Source: Grammothele lineata (taxonomy: Eukaryota; Basidiomycota; Agaricomycetes; Polyporales; Polyporaceae). Taken from it: 64,000 bases of DNA. The DNA is taken from positions 1 through 64,000 of the forward strand of contig NDFF03000324.1 of the NCBI GenBank assembly GCA_002150815.3, given 5' to 3'. The notes below the pieces were generated by a model that was not told where the DNA came from, made no database searches, and saw only the letters and a program-made list of their open reading frames with translations. The stretch's first letter is position 1; each line of letters starts with the position of its first letter. Position numbers and translations under genes: made by a program. Below, piece after piece: positions 35,896 to 46,668 of this stretch.

Positions 35896-38133
35896 TGATT
35901 GAATGACTCACCGCTGTCACCAGAGCTCCAGATGCGCGACACATAAGTAGAAGTCCACTCACCAGAGCTCAAGTGGAGACGCGCTGAACGGGGGGCAGCT
36001 GAGACAGTGGCCCGTGAGGGTCAAGAACAAGTGAAGTCGAAACCTGAGGAACGCCAAGGTGGGAGAGCTTATAAGATGTGCTGGCAAACATTGAAAGTCC
36101 GCGTCGTAGGCGGGTAACGCTCATTGTCTGCGAGTGGGATGGGGGACATGGCTGGAGAGTGGATGGAGAGTATGTGGAGGCGGGCTGGCGAAGCAGCTGT
36201 CGCGACAGCTAGAGGCCAGCTGGAAGCAGCCGATTTCCAGGCGCCGCGTCGGGCCGCCAGCCGCTGATGCCGCGACCTGGCGGACGCCTTTTAGACAGTT
36301 GGCGGTGTAGTGCGAGGGGCGGAGCTATGTCACGAGCTTCGTCTGGCTGCTGTGTCCAGAACACGGGATTGCTGTTGAGTCATATTTTGGTCTTACCAAC
36401 GACATCTTTTATCTCCTTCTGGCATCTATTCAGCACTCTGTCCAAAGATGTATATGCGAGCCTCACCTTTGCTCAGAACGCTCACCAGCTTCACACCGCG
36501 CCCAAGAATCATCCTGCTCGCCACGTGGAAGACCACGGGGAAACACCCGCTGCGACTGAGCACCGCGAGGTCGTGGTGGAGCATCATGTCGGGAGCGCGA
36601 CAGTCAGAACCCGGGGTGACGTGATCGTCGCGGCTAGTGGGTATGTTTCTGGGGGTGACTTCAAGGCGGGTTGCCATCGGCATGATATCTGGGTGTATAT
36701 GCAAGTAAGATTTCTTATGTTTAGAAGCCTTCTCAAGTATCACTTTTGTACACTGAAGAGCCCACAGGAAGCTCTAATCCCAACTTTCGGCGATGCCGGA
36801 GACCGGACATAATTTTGCGCAATTGTCCTCATTATGGCTGACGACCACAGATGACCGTCCATTACACCGTATGTCGCCTTTCTCGGGGTCTTCTAACCGG
36901 TTAGCCCTTCGCCCGCAGTGATGTGCAACATGTCTAATCCGTCTTCTAGTGAACGCTTACCAGTCCTACGGACTTCCTTGGCTTCCAACACCCCTCGACA
37001 CGCACGCACTCCTCGGGTATACAACATGAAACACTACGGTAATGTATGGCAGTTCAGCAGCGCATTTAGATAGTGTTAACGGGTCTACATGATGTCCGTG
37101 CGAAGATATCGCGTCCCCAGTGATGGGGTTGGCTCAAAGGAGCCGTGCACGTTCAGCACGACAGAGTCGTGTACCGGCGCCACATACCAGAATAGATGTC
37201 TGAACACATGCGTTCACAGACTTCGGACTCCACAGAAGTGTGCATGGTTTACAACGGACGGGAGGAATCAACGCCACCTTCGTGGCCGGTGGCAGCCTAG
37301 AGATTACTGCAACTACGCGCTAAGCGCGCGGCCGTAGTGCTTGTAATAGACGCCAGTACCGGTTGGCAACACCAGCCGGCTTTCGGACGGGCCTGCCCAA
37401 GGCCTGTTAGCGACTTAGCGGAACAGATGCGACTAACCCGAGGTCACGGTGAGCACGGATGGGCAGCATTGGTACGAACCTCGTAGCGTTTCTTCCACGT
37501 CTGCCTGTTTCTGACCTTTGCTTCAGAATGTTTGAAGATGCCAGGGGCGGTGTTTGTCGATCGCCGGCGGGTGAGCGAGGATGTGGAGCATCTCGCGCTA
37601 TAATTAAATGCGCATGGCGCAGAATCTGGGGTAAGTATATGATCAGTTCCTCCAGGCTAGTATGTATCAGCTGATAGCAACGCATACTGCAGCTCCATCG
37701 CCCAATGTCAACAAATACTCACTGTCTCGGCTTCCATTTGCCTTACATCCGCCGGCAAAGGATAAGAACTCAAAAACCGCGCGCAGCAACGCACGGTTGC
37801 CCTCCACACTGCCAGCGGACGACAGAGGCCGTATGGTCCTATGCTCCACAGTCTCGTGCCCCCGCAATCGACAGTATGCAGCACCACATGGGGACCCCGA
37901 CGCGCGTCGATCAAGACGCAACATCCGTCGGCCAATTCATCAGCGGAATGGCGGAATAGGTACCCCTTATGCGGCACGAAGCTCGCCCACCGCAGGCGGG
38001 GCAAGAACCCAGCCGTCTCCATGCATGGCCGTGCATCTTGGGCTACCCGACCGACATCTCCGTCCGCCATAACGTTCACGCCGTGCGCTCTTCCTCGCGC
38101 GCAGCCGTAGGGGGCCCGAGGGCGGTATGACGA

Positions 38134-38140
38134 TATATAA
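38134..38140 (+). promoter_or_regulatory. TATA box of aspartic protease gene
   Basis: TATATAA, 102 bp before the ATG at 38242, followed by a pyrimidine-rich leader; typical for a strongly expressed fungal secreted enzyme. Confidence 0.65.
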
Positions 38141-38241
38141 GCCCCCTCGCGACACCCCTGTCTTCACCAGGATATATTCTCCTGTTCCCTCCCAGCCCTC
38201 CTCGTTCTCAGCTCGTTCACTCGACGCCGACAACCATCACC

Positions 38242-39683
38242 ATGTTCTGCAAGGCTACTCTCTTCACCGTCGCCCTCGCCCTCATGGCATCCGCGAGCCC
38301 GATCGCGCCTAAGAAGGGGATCCCTGTCCCCTTCCAGAAGCGTTCAACCTCCATCAAGAACGCCGACGGGACTTTCAACCCGGACAAGGCCCTCATCGAG
38401 TCGGTCAAGACGATCAAGTACGCATAACTCCTCCTGTGCCGCTGCGTTAGTGCTTGGTGCTGACGGGTTTTCATGTTACACAGCAAGCACCGCGCGAACC
38501 TGATCAACCTCGAGAAGAACGTTGGCTCACACGTCTTCAAGCAGGGCGCATCGATCAAGCCCCTCGCCGTTCTGCCCGACCACCTTACCAAGCGTCAGTC
38601 CGAGTCTCTTACCGACGAAAGTGAAGAAGAGTGGGCGGGCGACATCACTATCGGCACGCCTGGCCAGAAGTTCCTGATCGACTTCGATACCGGCTCGTCG
38701 GATCTCTGGGTTCCCAGCTCTGACTGTTCGAGCTCGGTCTGCAGCAAGAAGACGAAGTACGATGCATCGTCATCGTCGACGAGCAGCAAGAAGAGCGGCA
38801 CCTTCAGCATCCAGTACGGGGATGGCTCAACGGTCTCCGGCCCGATCTACACCGACACGGGTGCGTTATTCGTAGCATTTTCATACTTCATACCCCCAGT
38901 TTACGAACCCACCCAGTCTCCGTTGCCGGTGTCTCAGTCGACTCGCAGTACATGTCCGCTGTGACCACGCTGTCGGATAGCTTCAGCGACGACCCCATCG
39001 ATGGCCTCCTTGGCCTTGCGTACCCAGCCATCTCCAATCTCGGGCAGAACCCCTTCTTCAACACCGCGATTGAGCAGAAGGTTGTCGACGCAGGTGTATT
39101 CGGCTTTAAGCTCGCCTCGTCTGGCTCCGAGCTTTATCTCGGTGGCACGAATTCGGACCTGTATTCAGGCGACATCGAGTACCACGACGTCGACCAGTCG
39201 AACGGCTTCTGGCAGCTCACCGGCGCGACGGCTTACGTCGGCTCCGACTCCGCGGTCGACGGCTTCGAGACCATCATCGACTCGGGCACGACGCTTGCCT
39301 ATGGCCCTCCTGACGCTATCAAGCAGCTGTACGCTGCCATTTCCGGCTCGGCCGTGTACGACTCGAGCGAGGGATACTACTCCTACCCGTGCGACTCGCC
39401 ACCGACCGTCTCGTTCTCATGGGGCGGGAGCAAGTGGGAGATTTCTTCGGACAAGTGAGTGCAATGATTTTGACAACCGTTCATTAACGGGATGCTGACA
39501 TGTGTCGACAGCTTCAACCTGGGCGAGACCGAGTCTGGCTCTGGCCAGTGCATCGGTGCGCTCGTAGGCCAAGATCTTGGTCTAGGAGACAACGTGTGGT
39601 TGCTCGGTGATGCGTTCATGAAGAACGTCTACACCGCGTTCTCCTTTGATGACAACGCGGTTGGGTTCGCTTCGCTTTCCTGA
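38242..39683 (+). CDS. Secreted aspartic protease (pepsin family A1)
   Basis: Acid endopeptidase of the polyporopepsin type. A signal peptide (MFCKATLFTVALALMASASP) leads into a propeptide rich in Lys/Asn with a KR cleavage site (LTKRQSES). The mature enzyme has IGTPGQKFLIDFDTGSSDLW (first catalytic Asp), the flap region FSIQYGDGSTVSGP, GLLGLAYPAIS and the second catalytic Asp in ETIIDSGTTLAYGP, with a disulfide pair around YPCDSPP...SGQCIG. Ends VYTAFSFDDNAVGFASLS-stop. Introns at about 38419-38482, 38863-38916 and 39457-39511. Complete and apparently active; about 410 aa. Confidence 0.95.
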
Positions 39684-40662
39684 ATCCAGTGCATTTCGGG
39701 ACGGTGAACGGAAGCATGTACTTTTGATGTACGCTGTGCAGGGTGGGCCGTGGCTTGCGCCTTTATGCATGACACTTTGAATATCCAATTTTTATCCAAA
39801 TTCTTGATAGTCCGGTGACTGCCGTGTCTCCTCTATCTCTGTAATATGGCACCTGTGACTTTGTGGCACGCGCACTGCTACGAGGCCTCAAATGCAGTCC
39901 GACATCAGTGCACCAGGCGTGGATATTCTCAGTTAGACCTGTATCATGCCACTCAGAGGTATTCTATTCGGGGAGTCAGGGTCCGGCGAAGTACACACGA
40001 ACACGTTATGCGAGTCCGCAATTATCCTTCGCCAATATGCCGGACGCCTCCGAGTCCGACGCAAGACGGGATGCTCGCGGGTGGCAACCCCACGTTGTCA
40101 CCCGTTTCATGTGACCGCTGACTCGACCTGGGTAGCCACCGCCTCGCCACTCGCTCCGTCCCAGTGATGGCTGTCGGACACAAATCGGACAACTCTGCCG
40201 CATGCGATGCCCCGTGCACGTGAACATGACGATGGTTGTGCGGAGCGCGTGACGTCAAGCTGTCCAATGCGGCTGTCCACGATGCCGTAGCATTCATTCC
40301 GTCAAATGCATGAGAGCCCGAGCGTTCAACGTTCAGTAGGGGTCCTGCCCAAAGAAGCCTCGGTGATCGTAAGGCACCATCGTCTCGTTAGCCGTGTCAC
40401 AGTGACGAGACGCACGAATATCCCGGTGTTCGGGCCGCTGGTGCACGATCTCCTCTTGAACGTGAACCACGACTTCGGTACCGCACATTGCTCTACTCGA
40501 ACTCCGTCCACCGCGTGCGGTGACTCACTGCTCTCTTCTTTACAGAAATCGCACGTGGGCGCGTAAGGCACTGAAGTCCGACCCTGTCGCGTCTCCGAGT
40601 CTGACGTATCACGATCGGGCTTTCTCTGCTGCCGCGCTCAACGAACGGCGTAGCTCTTCATC
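39684..40662. other. Intergenic, nothing recognised
   Basis: About 1 kb between protease and VPS71. Frames on both strands are short and without motifs; no RNA gene or repeat was seen. Confidence 0.5.
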
Positions 40663-41585
40663 ATGCCTCCGAGACGACAACGTACGTATTGAGTCCGCTA
40701 CACGATTGTTCACCGACGTTAACGCGCACATCCGTTTCTCACGTTCTCCGGGATGTGTTTTCTGCGGCGGCACGTTTAGCCGCAAGGAAGGCCCAAAGTA
40801 CGAGCGGTCCCCTAGACCCAGACGTGATTGCGAAGCGGACAAAGCGCCATCTCGATGAGCTCGAGGTGCGTTACCTCCGGGGGCCCTACGCGCCTCCCTA
40901 GCTGTGATATCGAGCGCGAGCTGATCGGCGAACACTATGTCTTTTCCACTCCCAACTCCAAAACTCGAAAAATGCCCTTTGTCACCCTACCAAACTCAAC
41001 GCCGACCCTCGTTCTCCGGCGGCCCATCCTGCACGCGCTCCGCACAGCGCTCAAACTATTCCGAGCCCACCGGCGGGGTGGGCCCCGCAGGCGCGGTGGA
41101 TGGCGACGCTGACGACGATGAAGAGCTCGGCGGACCGGCCGGCCACGTCCACGGCGGACGCACGACCAAGAGCCGGGCGCGTCAGGCGACGATCTCGGAC
41201 AAGCGGCATTGGGACCGTCCAGGACTCACGCGGAAGGGCGCAAGTGCGGCGCGTAAGGCGTCGATGAGCGTTCGAACCGCGATCTTGTACAAGAAAAACC
41301 TGAGTGTGCTGCTGGAGGAGTCGGTACGTGGGTTGTCAAATGAGGTCGGGCCACTTGTTGACGCCTCTCCCACTCTCTCTCCGTAAGGGAATTGAGCACT
41401 TGCCACCTGACGTGCCAACCTATCTGAGAGCTGTAGCTCCCGCGCCGGCGGAGCCGCGGAGGCTGCTGTGCTCGGTGTGCGGCTACTGGGGGAAGTACAA
41501 GTGCAAGCGCTGCGCGATGCCATACTGCGACCTCAATTGTGAAGGCGTGCACAATGAGACGCGCTGCGAGCGTAGAGTTATCTGA
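40663..41585 (+). CDS. VPS71: HIT-type zinc finger protein, SWR1-complex subunit Vps71/Swc6-like
   Basis: Chromatin-remodelling subunit needed for H2A.Z deposition. A short first exon (MPPRRQ, ATG 40663) joins at a GTTTAG acceptor to PARKAQSTSGPLDPD...KRHLDELE. A long intron of about 180 nt then leads to RSNYSEPTGG, a Gly/Asp linker, a basic block (RTTKSRARQATI), KNLSVLLEESGIEHLPPDVP and the C-terminal zf-HIT domain CSVCGYWGKYKCKRCAMPYC...CEGVHNETRC with all eight metal ligands. Ends ERRVI-stop. About 210 aa. The family assignment rests on the HIT finger at the extreme C-terminus and the NYSEPT motif, both usual for Vps71/ZNHIT1. Confidence 0.88.
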
Positions 41586-41789
41586 TGCGCACCGCCCTCC
41601 CTAAGAACTACGACTCTTGGCATTGTGCACAACACGGATAGTCGTATCATAGTCTCAAAGCTCGCCGCATTCAGACCCTATGTGATGTAATTCTAGATTT
41701 CCAGGACAGCGCACGGATCATGGAGGCGGAAACATCGGACACACGCAAGCCGAAAAAAAACAGAAGTTCACTAAGACGCCGCAACAGCA

Positions 41790-42961
41790 CTAGGAGGTGA
41801 AATTGTATTTCTTCCGTGCCAACCGCTCAAGGAACGTAGGCCAAAGCCAATATCCGAAGTGCGCGAAGCGCACCATGGCGTACGGCATAAGCACGTTCTT
41901 CTCTGCAGCATCGATGCCCGCCACTGTTCGCCGCGCGACCGCCACGCGCTTGAGACCATGCTTGTTGGGATCTGCTTCGCGAATTGCTCCGCCATCGACC
42001 GCAGACGCGCGGAAATCGCCCTCAACGGTGCTCGGAATGACGTTCGTAAATGTGATGTCGGGGTGTTCTATCGCGAGCGCTTGATAGAGCAAGAGTGAGG
42101 ACGCCTTTGTGGCGGCATAGAGGGAACGTGTGGGTGCGGGGCAAAGCGCCGCGAGAGAGGAGATTTGGCAGATCGCAGGTGCGGCTGATGTGGCGGATAA
42201 GAGGGGGATCTGACACGCAGATGCAGGGGTAAGTCGGGGAGGGATCTACGGTGTGAGTAGAGGCGAGCAGTATGATACGTACGAAGGTGACGGCAGAGAC
42301 GAGTGGTCCGACGAAGTTTCCCAGCATCGCAGCGTGCGCTACCTCGGCTGTGTGTTGCACGCCTTCAACGGTGGTTTGGGAGGGAGAGAATGCCCCATTA
42401 ATCCGTTGAAGGCCAGCAATTTCGAGTAAGGGTCGTAGCGCAGATACGCCTGCACAAACGACCAGCGTGTCTAGCCCACCCCATCCTAGATACATGCATG
42501 TGTAAGGCCCTAGAATGGTTCTCGGAGCTCGCGAGCACTAAGAGCACTATGAACCTGAACTTACGACGCTGTAGTTCCTCCTTCAATGCTGCCATATCTT
42601 CTGCGCTTCCAAAGTCTCCACGCAATGCGAATACCTGTCCAACCTTCGCATTATCCCCGACTTCTCCCGGGAGAAGGGTCTTGCATGTCTCGGCGACGGC
42701 GTTGAGCTTCTGCTCACGTCGGGCCACGACGCATATGCGCGCGCCCCGTGCGGCGTATTCGTGGGCAATTGCCTCGCCAATACCGCTGGACGCGCCGAGG
42801 ACGAGAACGCGCTCTCCGTTCGGAGAAACCTTGCGCACGCGGCGAGCCCTGCGGCACCAGAGGCGATGGGCAATAACGAGGCCGGCGATGCAAGTGGCGA
42901 GGAGCGGATATCGCTGGTTTGACACGGCTGCCAGGGTGGGGGTGGACGGCAGGATGAGCAT
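41790..42961 (-). CDS. Short-chain dehydrogenase/reductase, membrane-anchored
   Basis: NAD(P)-dependent oxidoreductase. Start ATG 42961: an N-terminal hydrophobic segment (LLATCIAGLVIAHRLW) followed by RRARRVRK, i.e. a single-pass ER-type anchor, then the cofactor motif VLVLGASSGIGEAIAHEYAA, basic CVVARR suggesting NADP preference, LDTLVVCAGVS, the catalytic Ser region ICQISSLAAL and the YAATK pair. The C-terminus carries a Trp/Arg-rich tail ending KKYNFTS-stop. Introns near 42480-42570 and 42205-42285. It resembles the 11-beta-HSD/DHRS7 branch, but the substrate cannot be named. Divergent from MET2 with 398 bp between ATGs. Confidence 0.88.
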
Positions 42962-43123
42962 GTTCGTACCTGTGGTACGTACGCGAGACGATGGATAGAA
43001 GAATAGCACTTCCGTAAAGCACGGTGGAGGTCAAGAGTGAAACAGATGCCCGAGATGCCCGAGATTACATCCGCTGGCGCTAGCCGGCATCCGGGCGGCA
43101 AGGCGTATAGCCGAAGATGTACG

Positions 43124-43129
43124 CACGTG
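43124..43129. promoter_or_regulatory. CACGTG palindrome upstream of MET2
   Basis: Located 231 bp before the MET2 ATG in the shared divergent region. The same core sits upstream of the cystathionine beta-lyase model. A CACGTG also lies near 4648-4653 in the UNG/SEC59 region, so it is not exclusive to methionine genes. Confidence 0.35.
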
Positions 43130-43359
43130 GGACAAGCGCCGAGTACGGCGGCCGATCTGAGATTTGCTTTGACCAAGCGATGACAGACTTTGACTCGGGC
43201 GTGTTTGACCGTGCCTGCCCTGAGCTCCAGCGCTGCTCGACAAACGAGACCTCCCGAACCACGCCGATCATCATCTTGCTGTAGCTCACCACCTTGTCCG
43301 GTCTCCCTCTTCTCATTTTGCTCTTACTTTTGCCTTTCTTCTTCTTTTAGCTCTCCCCT

Positions 43360-44924
43360 ATGTCTTCAGAATTCTCCAAGCTCATAGATCAGAACGTCTT
43401 CACCGTTTCATCTTTCACATTAGAATCTGGGTTCGTCCTCAGGGACGTGCCTATTGCCTACAAAACATGGGGCAAGCTTAACGAAACACGAGATAACGTC
43501 ATGATCATTTGCCACGCCTTTACGGGCAGTTCAGACGTCGAAGATTGGTGCGCTCCATTTCTATCCTGTCAGATTGCGGCTCGATACTAACGCTCCCTGT
43601 AGGTGGGGCCCACTCATGGGACGCGGCAAAGTTTTTGACGCCAACCGCTATTTCATCTTCTGTGCCAACGTAATGGGCTCGCCTTATGGTTCGGCCTCGC
43701 CCGTAACGCTTAACCCGGATACCGGAAAGCCGTATGGCCCCGAGTTTCCTCTAACGACCATTCGAGATGACGTCCGGTACGGAGCCTCGATCTTAGTCCG
43801 CAATGAGATCTCCGTTATCTGACCGCGCTACTGTCAACAGCGCGCACAAACTCATCCTCGACCATCTCGGCGTAAAGTCCGTCGCAGTCGTTATTGGCGG
43901 TTCCATGGGCGGCATGGCCGTCCTCGAATGGCCGCTCTGCACTCCTCCGGGCTTTGTCCGCCGCATCGTACCCATTGCTACCGCCGCACGCCACTCTGCG
44001 TGGTGCATCAGTTGGGGTGAGGCACAACGCCAGAGCATCTACTCCGACCCTGCCTACCAGGACGGCTACTACGACGCCCAGCCCGCCTCGGGCCTCGCCG
44101 CAGCGCGTATGGCCGCCTTGCTCACGTACCGCTCCCGTGACTCCTTCGAACGCCGATTCGGCCGTAAACCCCAACGTCCCGCTATCCCCCCGACCGTTCA
44201 CGAGGCGAGCACCGAGGCCGGCGTGCTCACGCCCCCGCAGAGCCCCGCGCTCCCGTCAGCTGATGATACTCTGGCGGCGCACAACGACGGCCTCCGCGTC
44301 TCGCAGTCACGCCCGTCTACCCCGGCGTCTAGCACCATCCACAGCTCTACGAAGTCTCCGAGCACTGGCCAAGACGCGGACCGTCCTACCTTCCCTGCGT
44401 CCGTCGCCACGGCCTCGTCCGCGGCACCCCCGCGCCCGCCCATCTTTTCCGCGCAGTCCTACCTCCGCTACCAGGGGGACAAGTTTATCTCCCGCTTTGA
44501 CGCCAATTGTTACATCCACATCACGCGCAAGCTCGACACGCATGACGTCGCGCGGGGGCGCCAGCTCACGCCGGAAGAGAGCGAGGACGCCGCGCTCATG
44601 CGGGTGCTTGGTTCGGAGCCGCCGCGCGCGCTCGTCATTGGCATCCAGTCCGACGGGCTGTTCATGCCCTCGGAGCAGCGCGAGATTGCGGAGGGCATCC
44701 CGGGCGCGCAGCTGGTAATGATCCCAAGTCCGGAAGGGCATGACGGCTTCCTGCTAGAGTTTGAGCTCATTAATGAGCATATCTTGGGATATTTGAAAGA
44801 GGTGTTTCCGGAGTACTACCTCACGGAGGAGGGGGGAGTCGTGGAGGAGGCGCCTGTGGAGGACTTCTCCATCAAGAAGACGAGCATGTTTGGAGAGGCG
44901 GAGGCGGACATTACTCGGTGGTGA
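43360..44924 (+). CDS. MET2: Homoserine O-acetyltransferase
   Basis: Alpha/beta-hydrolase that acetylates L-homoserine with acetyl-CoA, the committing step of methionine synthesis by direct sulfhydrylation or transsulfuration. Start ATG 43360 (MSSEFSKLIDQNVFTVSSF). Motifs: IAYKTWGKLNETRDN, VMIICHAFTGSSDVEDWW, NVMGSPYGSASP, nucleophile elbow VVIGGSMGGMAVLEW, catalytic Asp in GIQSDGLFMPSEQ and His in PSPEGHDGFLLEF. Two introns (about 43547-43602 and 43770-43840). Between the two halves of the fold lies an insertion of roughly 85 residues rich in Pro/Ser/Thr/Ala (about 44180-44440). Ends AEADITRW-stop. Confidence 0.95.
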
Positions 44925-45492
44925 TTGTTAGCATCTCATGGAGAGCTTTTGAACCAGCTTCCTTTTTCCCTTGTCATTGTAGCGATACATCCAACTGTAC
45001 CATCTGGTGGACTTCATCGGACCTCGTAGAATATAGTATGACGGCTGTTCAACCCGGCCAACTACGTTATATTGGAACATCGTTGTACGGAATAATGTAG
45101 ATAGATACACTGGGACAGAAGCAACGCGAAGCAGGGAAATAAGTAAATACAGCTAGACAAATAGGAGAACTCGAGACATATACATGCAAAGAATTATCGC
45201 CGAGTAGTCGGAGGTTGGAGTACTCATACAAAAAGGCAATAGATGGTACGATAGATGCAAGACATTCGAATCATCGGAATCACGGACGGGGTGGTCAAGA
45301 ATGATAAACGAAGCAGGGCTCATGAGGCGACCGATACAGAATGCTTGTTTGAGGCTGGTCAAACGCCGGGACACATGTGCGTGGGAGGCGGTGCACCTGC
45401 GAGCGTGATGAATGGGCCCGGTCAGCGAACCCTGCCCACCACTATCCATAACAGGAAGGGTATGACTACTCACAATGAAGGGTTTGTCACGC
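44925..45492. other. 3' flanks of convergent MET2 and terpene synthase
   Basis: No gene recognised; moderately AT-rich, as expected for fungal 3' regions. Confidence 0.5.
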
Positions 45493-46668
45493 TCACGCCT
45501 CGTCGTCGGACTCCGGCTCGGGTACTCGGCGCGGGTAGAGCTGCACGATCCGTGTACGGCGAATCTCGTGGCGGGCGTGCCCGAAGTAGCGCTGTGTTTC
45601 GAAGGACCAGTTGAGGTTTCCGATAACCCAGGTCTCCATCGCCATTATGTACTGTGCGACCTCAGCGTCGATCTTCTCTCCCCATGAAGGGAGGGCGGCC
45701 TTTTGCGCGTGGAAGGTGTCAATAAGGCTCTTGAAGTGGACGCCTACGGCGTCCGCGGCCCCCTGTAGGTCGAGCTGCTTGTGGTGCATCAGGACCGTGA
45801 TGATGTTGTTGGTTGTGTGACCCATCGCCTGCTCCATGTTGTACGAGTAGAGATCCTAAGGCGCAGGATCTGTCAGAATAGCATCCTCAGAGGAAAGTTG
45901 TAGGAATGCTCACGTTAGACCAGCAGACCATGTCGACGGTGGCGAGATGCATGCACATGAACGCGGGGTGCTCGACGACCTCATCGGGAAGGTCGACTCC
46001 GAGCGCATAGCCCGCGAGGCCAAAACAGAAGCGTACCGCGCTGTTCTCACGCCGGAGGTTGATGTACGAGTCGAGATCGAGCACCGTGTCTTTCTCACGC
46101 AGGTCTGCCTCGTGCGCGACAGCCTCGACGTAATCCTTGCAGTGCTTGATGAAGCGGCGGTAGGTCAGCGGGCCGCAGTGCTTCAGCAGGCGCTGTGTAA
46201 ACCTAGATCGATACGCTGGTCAGTCGTCGTGTTCGCGGGAGGGACGAGGCGATAGGTAACTCACTCCTTCGTCATCTTGCAGAGCGTCGAGCCATCGTCG
46301 TACTCGAGATTGCGCATAGCGTTGTAGAATGTGAGGCCAGTGGCGTGTGCGCCCTTCTCGTCCTGGTCGTCGGATATCTCGTCGACGGTGAAGAGCAGGT
46401 TGACGAAGTCGCATGTCGTCCGGAAACGCTCATAGTCGGCGTACGGGTATGCGTGGGCACAGAGAAGCTCACTCCCACCCTGGAGAAAGAAGGCGCGTTT
46501 GCGGTCGGAGAGCACGTTGTGGCTGTTGATCCACTGCGAGGACTCGGCGGCAACCTCGGCGTAGTTGGGGTTGAAAGAGCCCACGAAGGGCGTCACCGCG
46601 TGCAGATCGGGGAGCACAAACGATTTGGGTGCAGAAGTGGAGGTAGAGGATGTGGTGATAGTAGACAT
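45493..46668 (-). CDS. Sesquiterpene synthase 1 (class I terpene cyclase)
   Basis: Cyclises farnesyl diphosphate to a sesquiterpene with Mg2+. Start ATG 46668 ([20 protein letters not shown]). Conserved elements: [28 protein letters not shown] (metal-binding D-E-x-x-D motif), [14 protein letters not shown], the NSE triad in [10 protein letters not shown] (its Asn is the last codon before an intron) and SFETQRYFG with the RY pair. Two introns at TKE|F and WSN|D. Ends [13 protein letters not shown]. About 350 aa. It is of the basidiomycete single-domain type; the product cannot be deduced from motifs. A TATAAA on the minus strand at 46841-46846 lies about 175 bp upstream. Confidence 0.93.

Larger units (their letters stand above)
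34852..38241. other. 3.4-kb interval with no confirmed gene
   Basis: No recognisable protein. An ATG-started plus frame at 36267-36812 (181 codons) has mixed composition with no motif and is not called. A possible small spliced minus-strand unit at 35511-36080 is listed separately. Near the right end, TATATAA at 38134 belongs to the protease gene. Confidence 0.5.

Noticed and set aside
36267..36812. 181-codon plus ORF with ATG
   Set aside because: No motif, no intron signals, ordinary mixed composition and an antisense frame of similar length.
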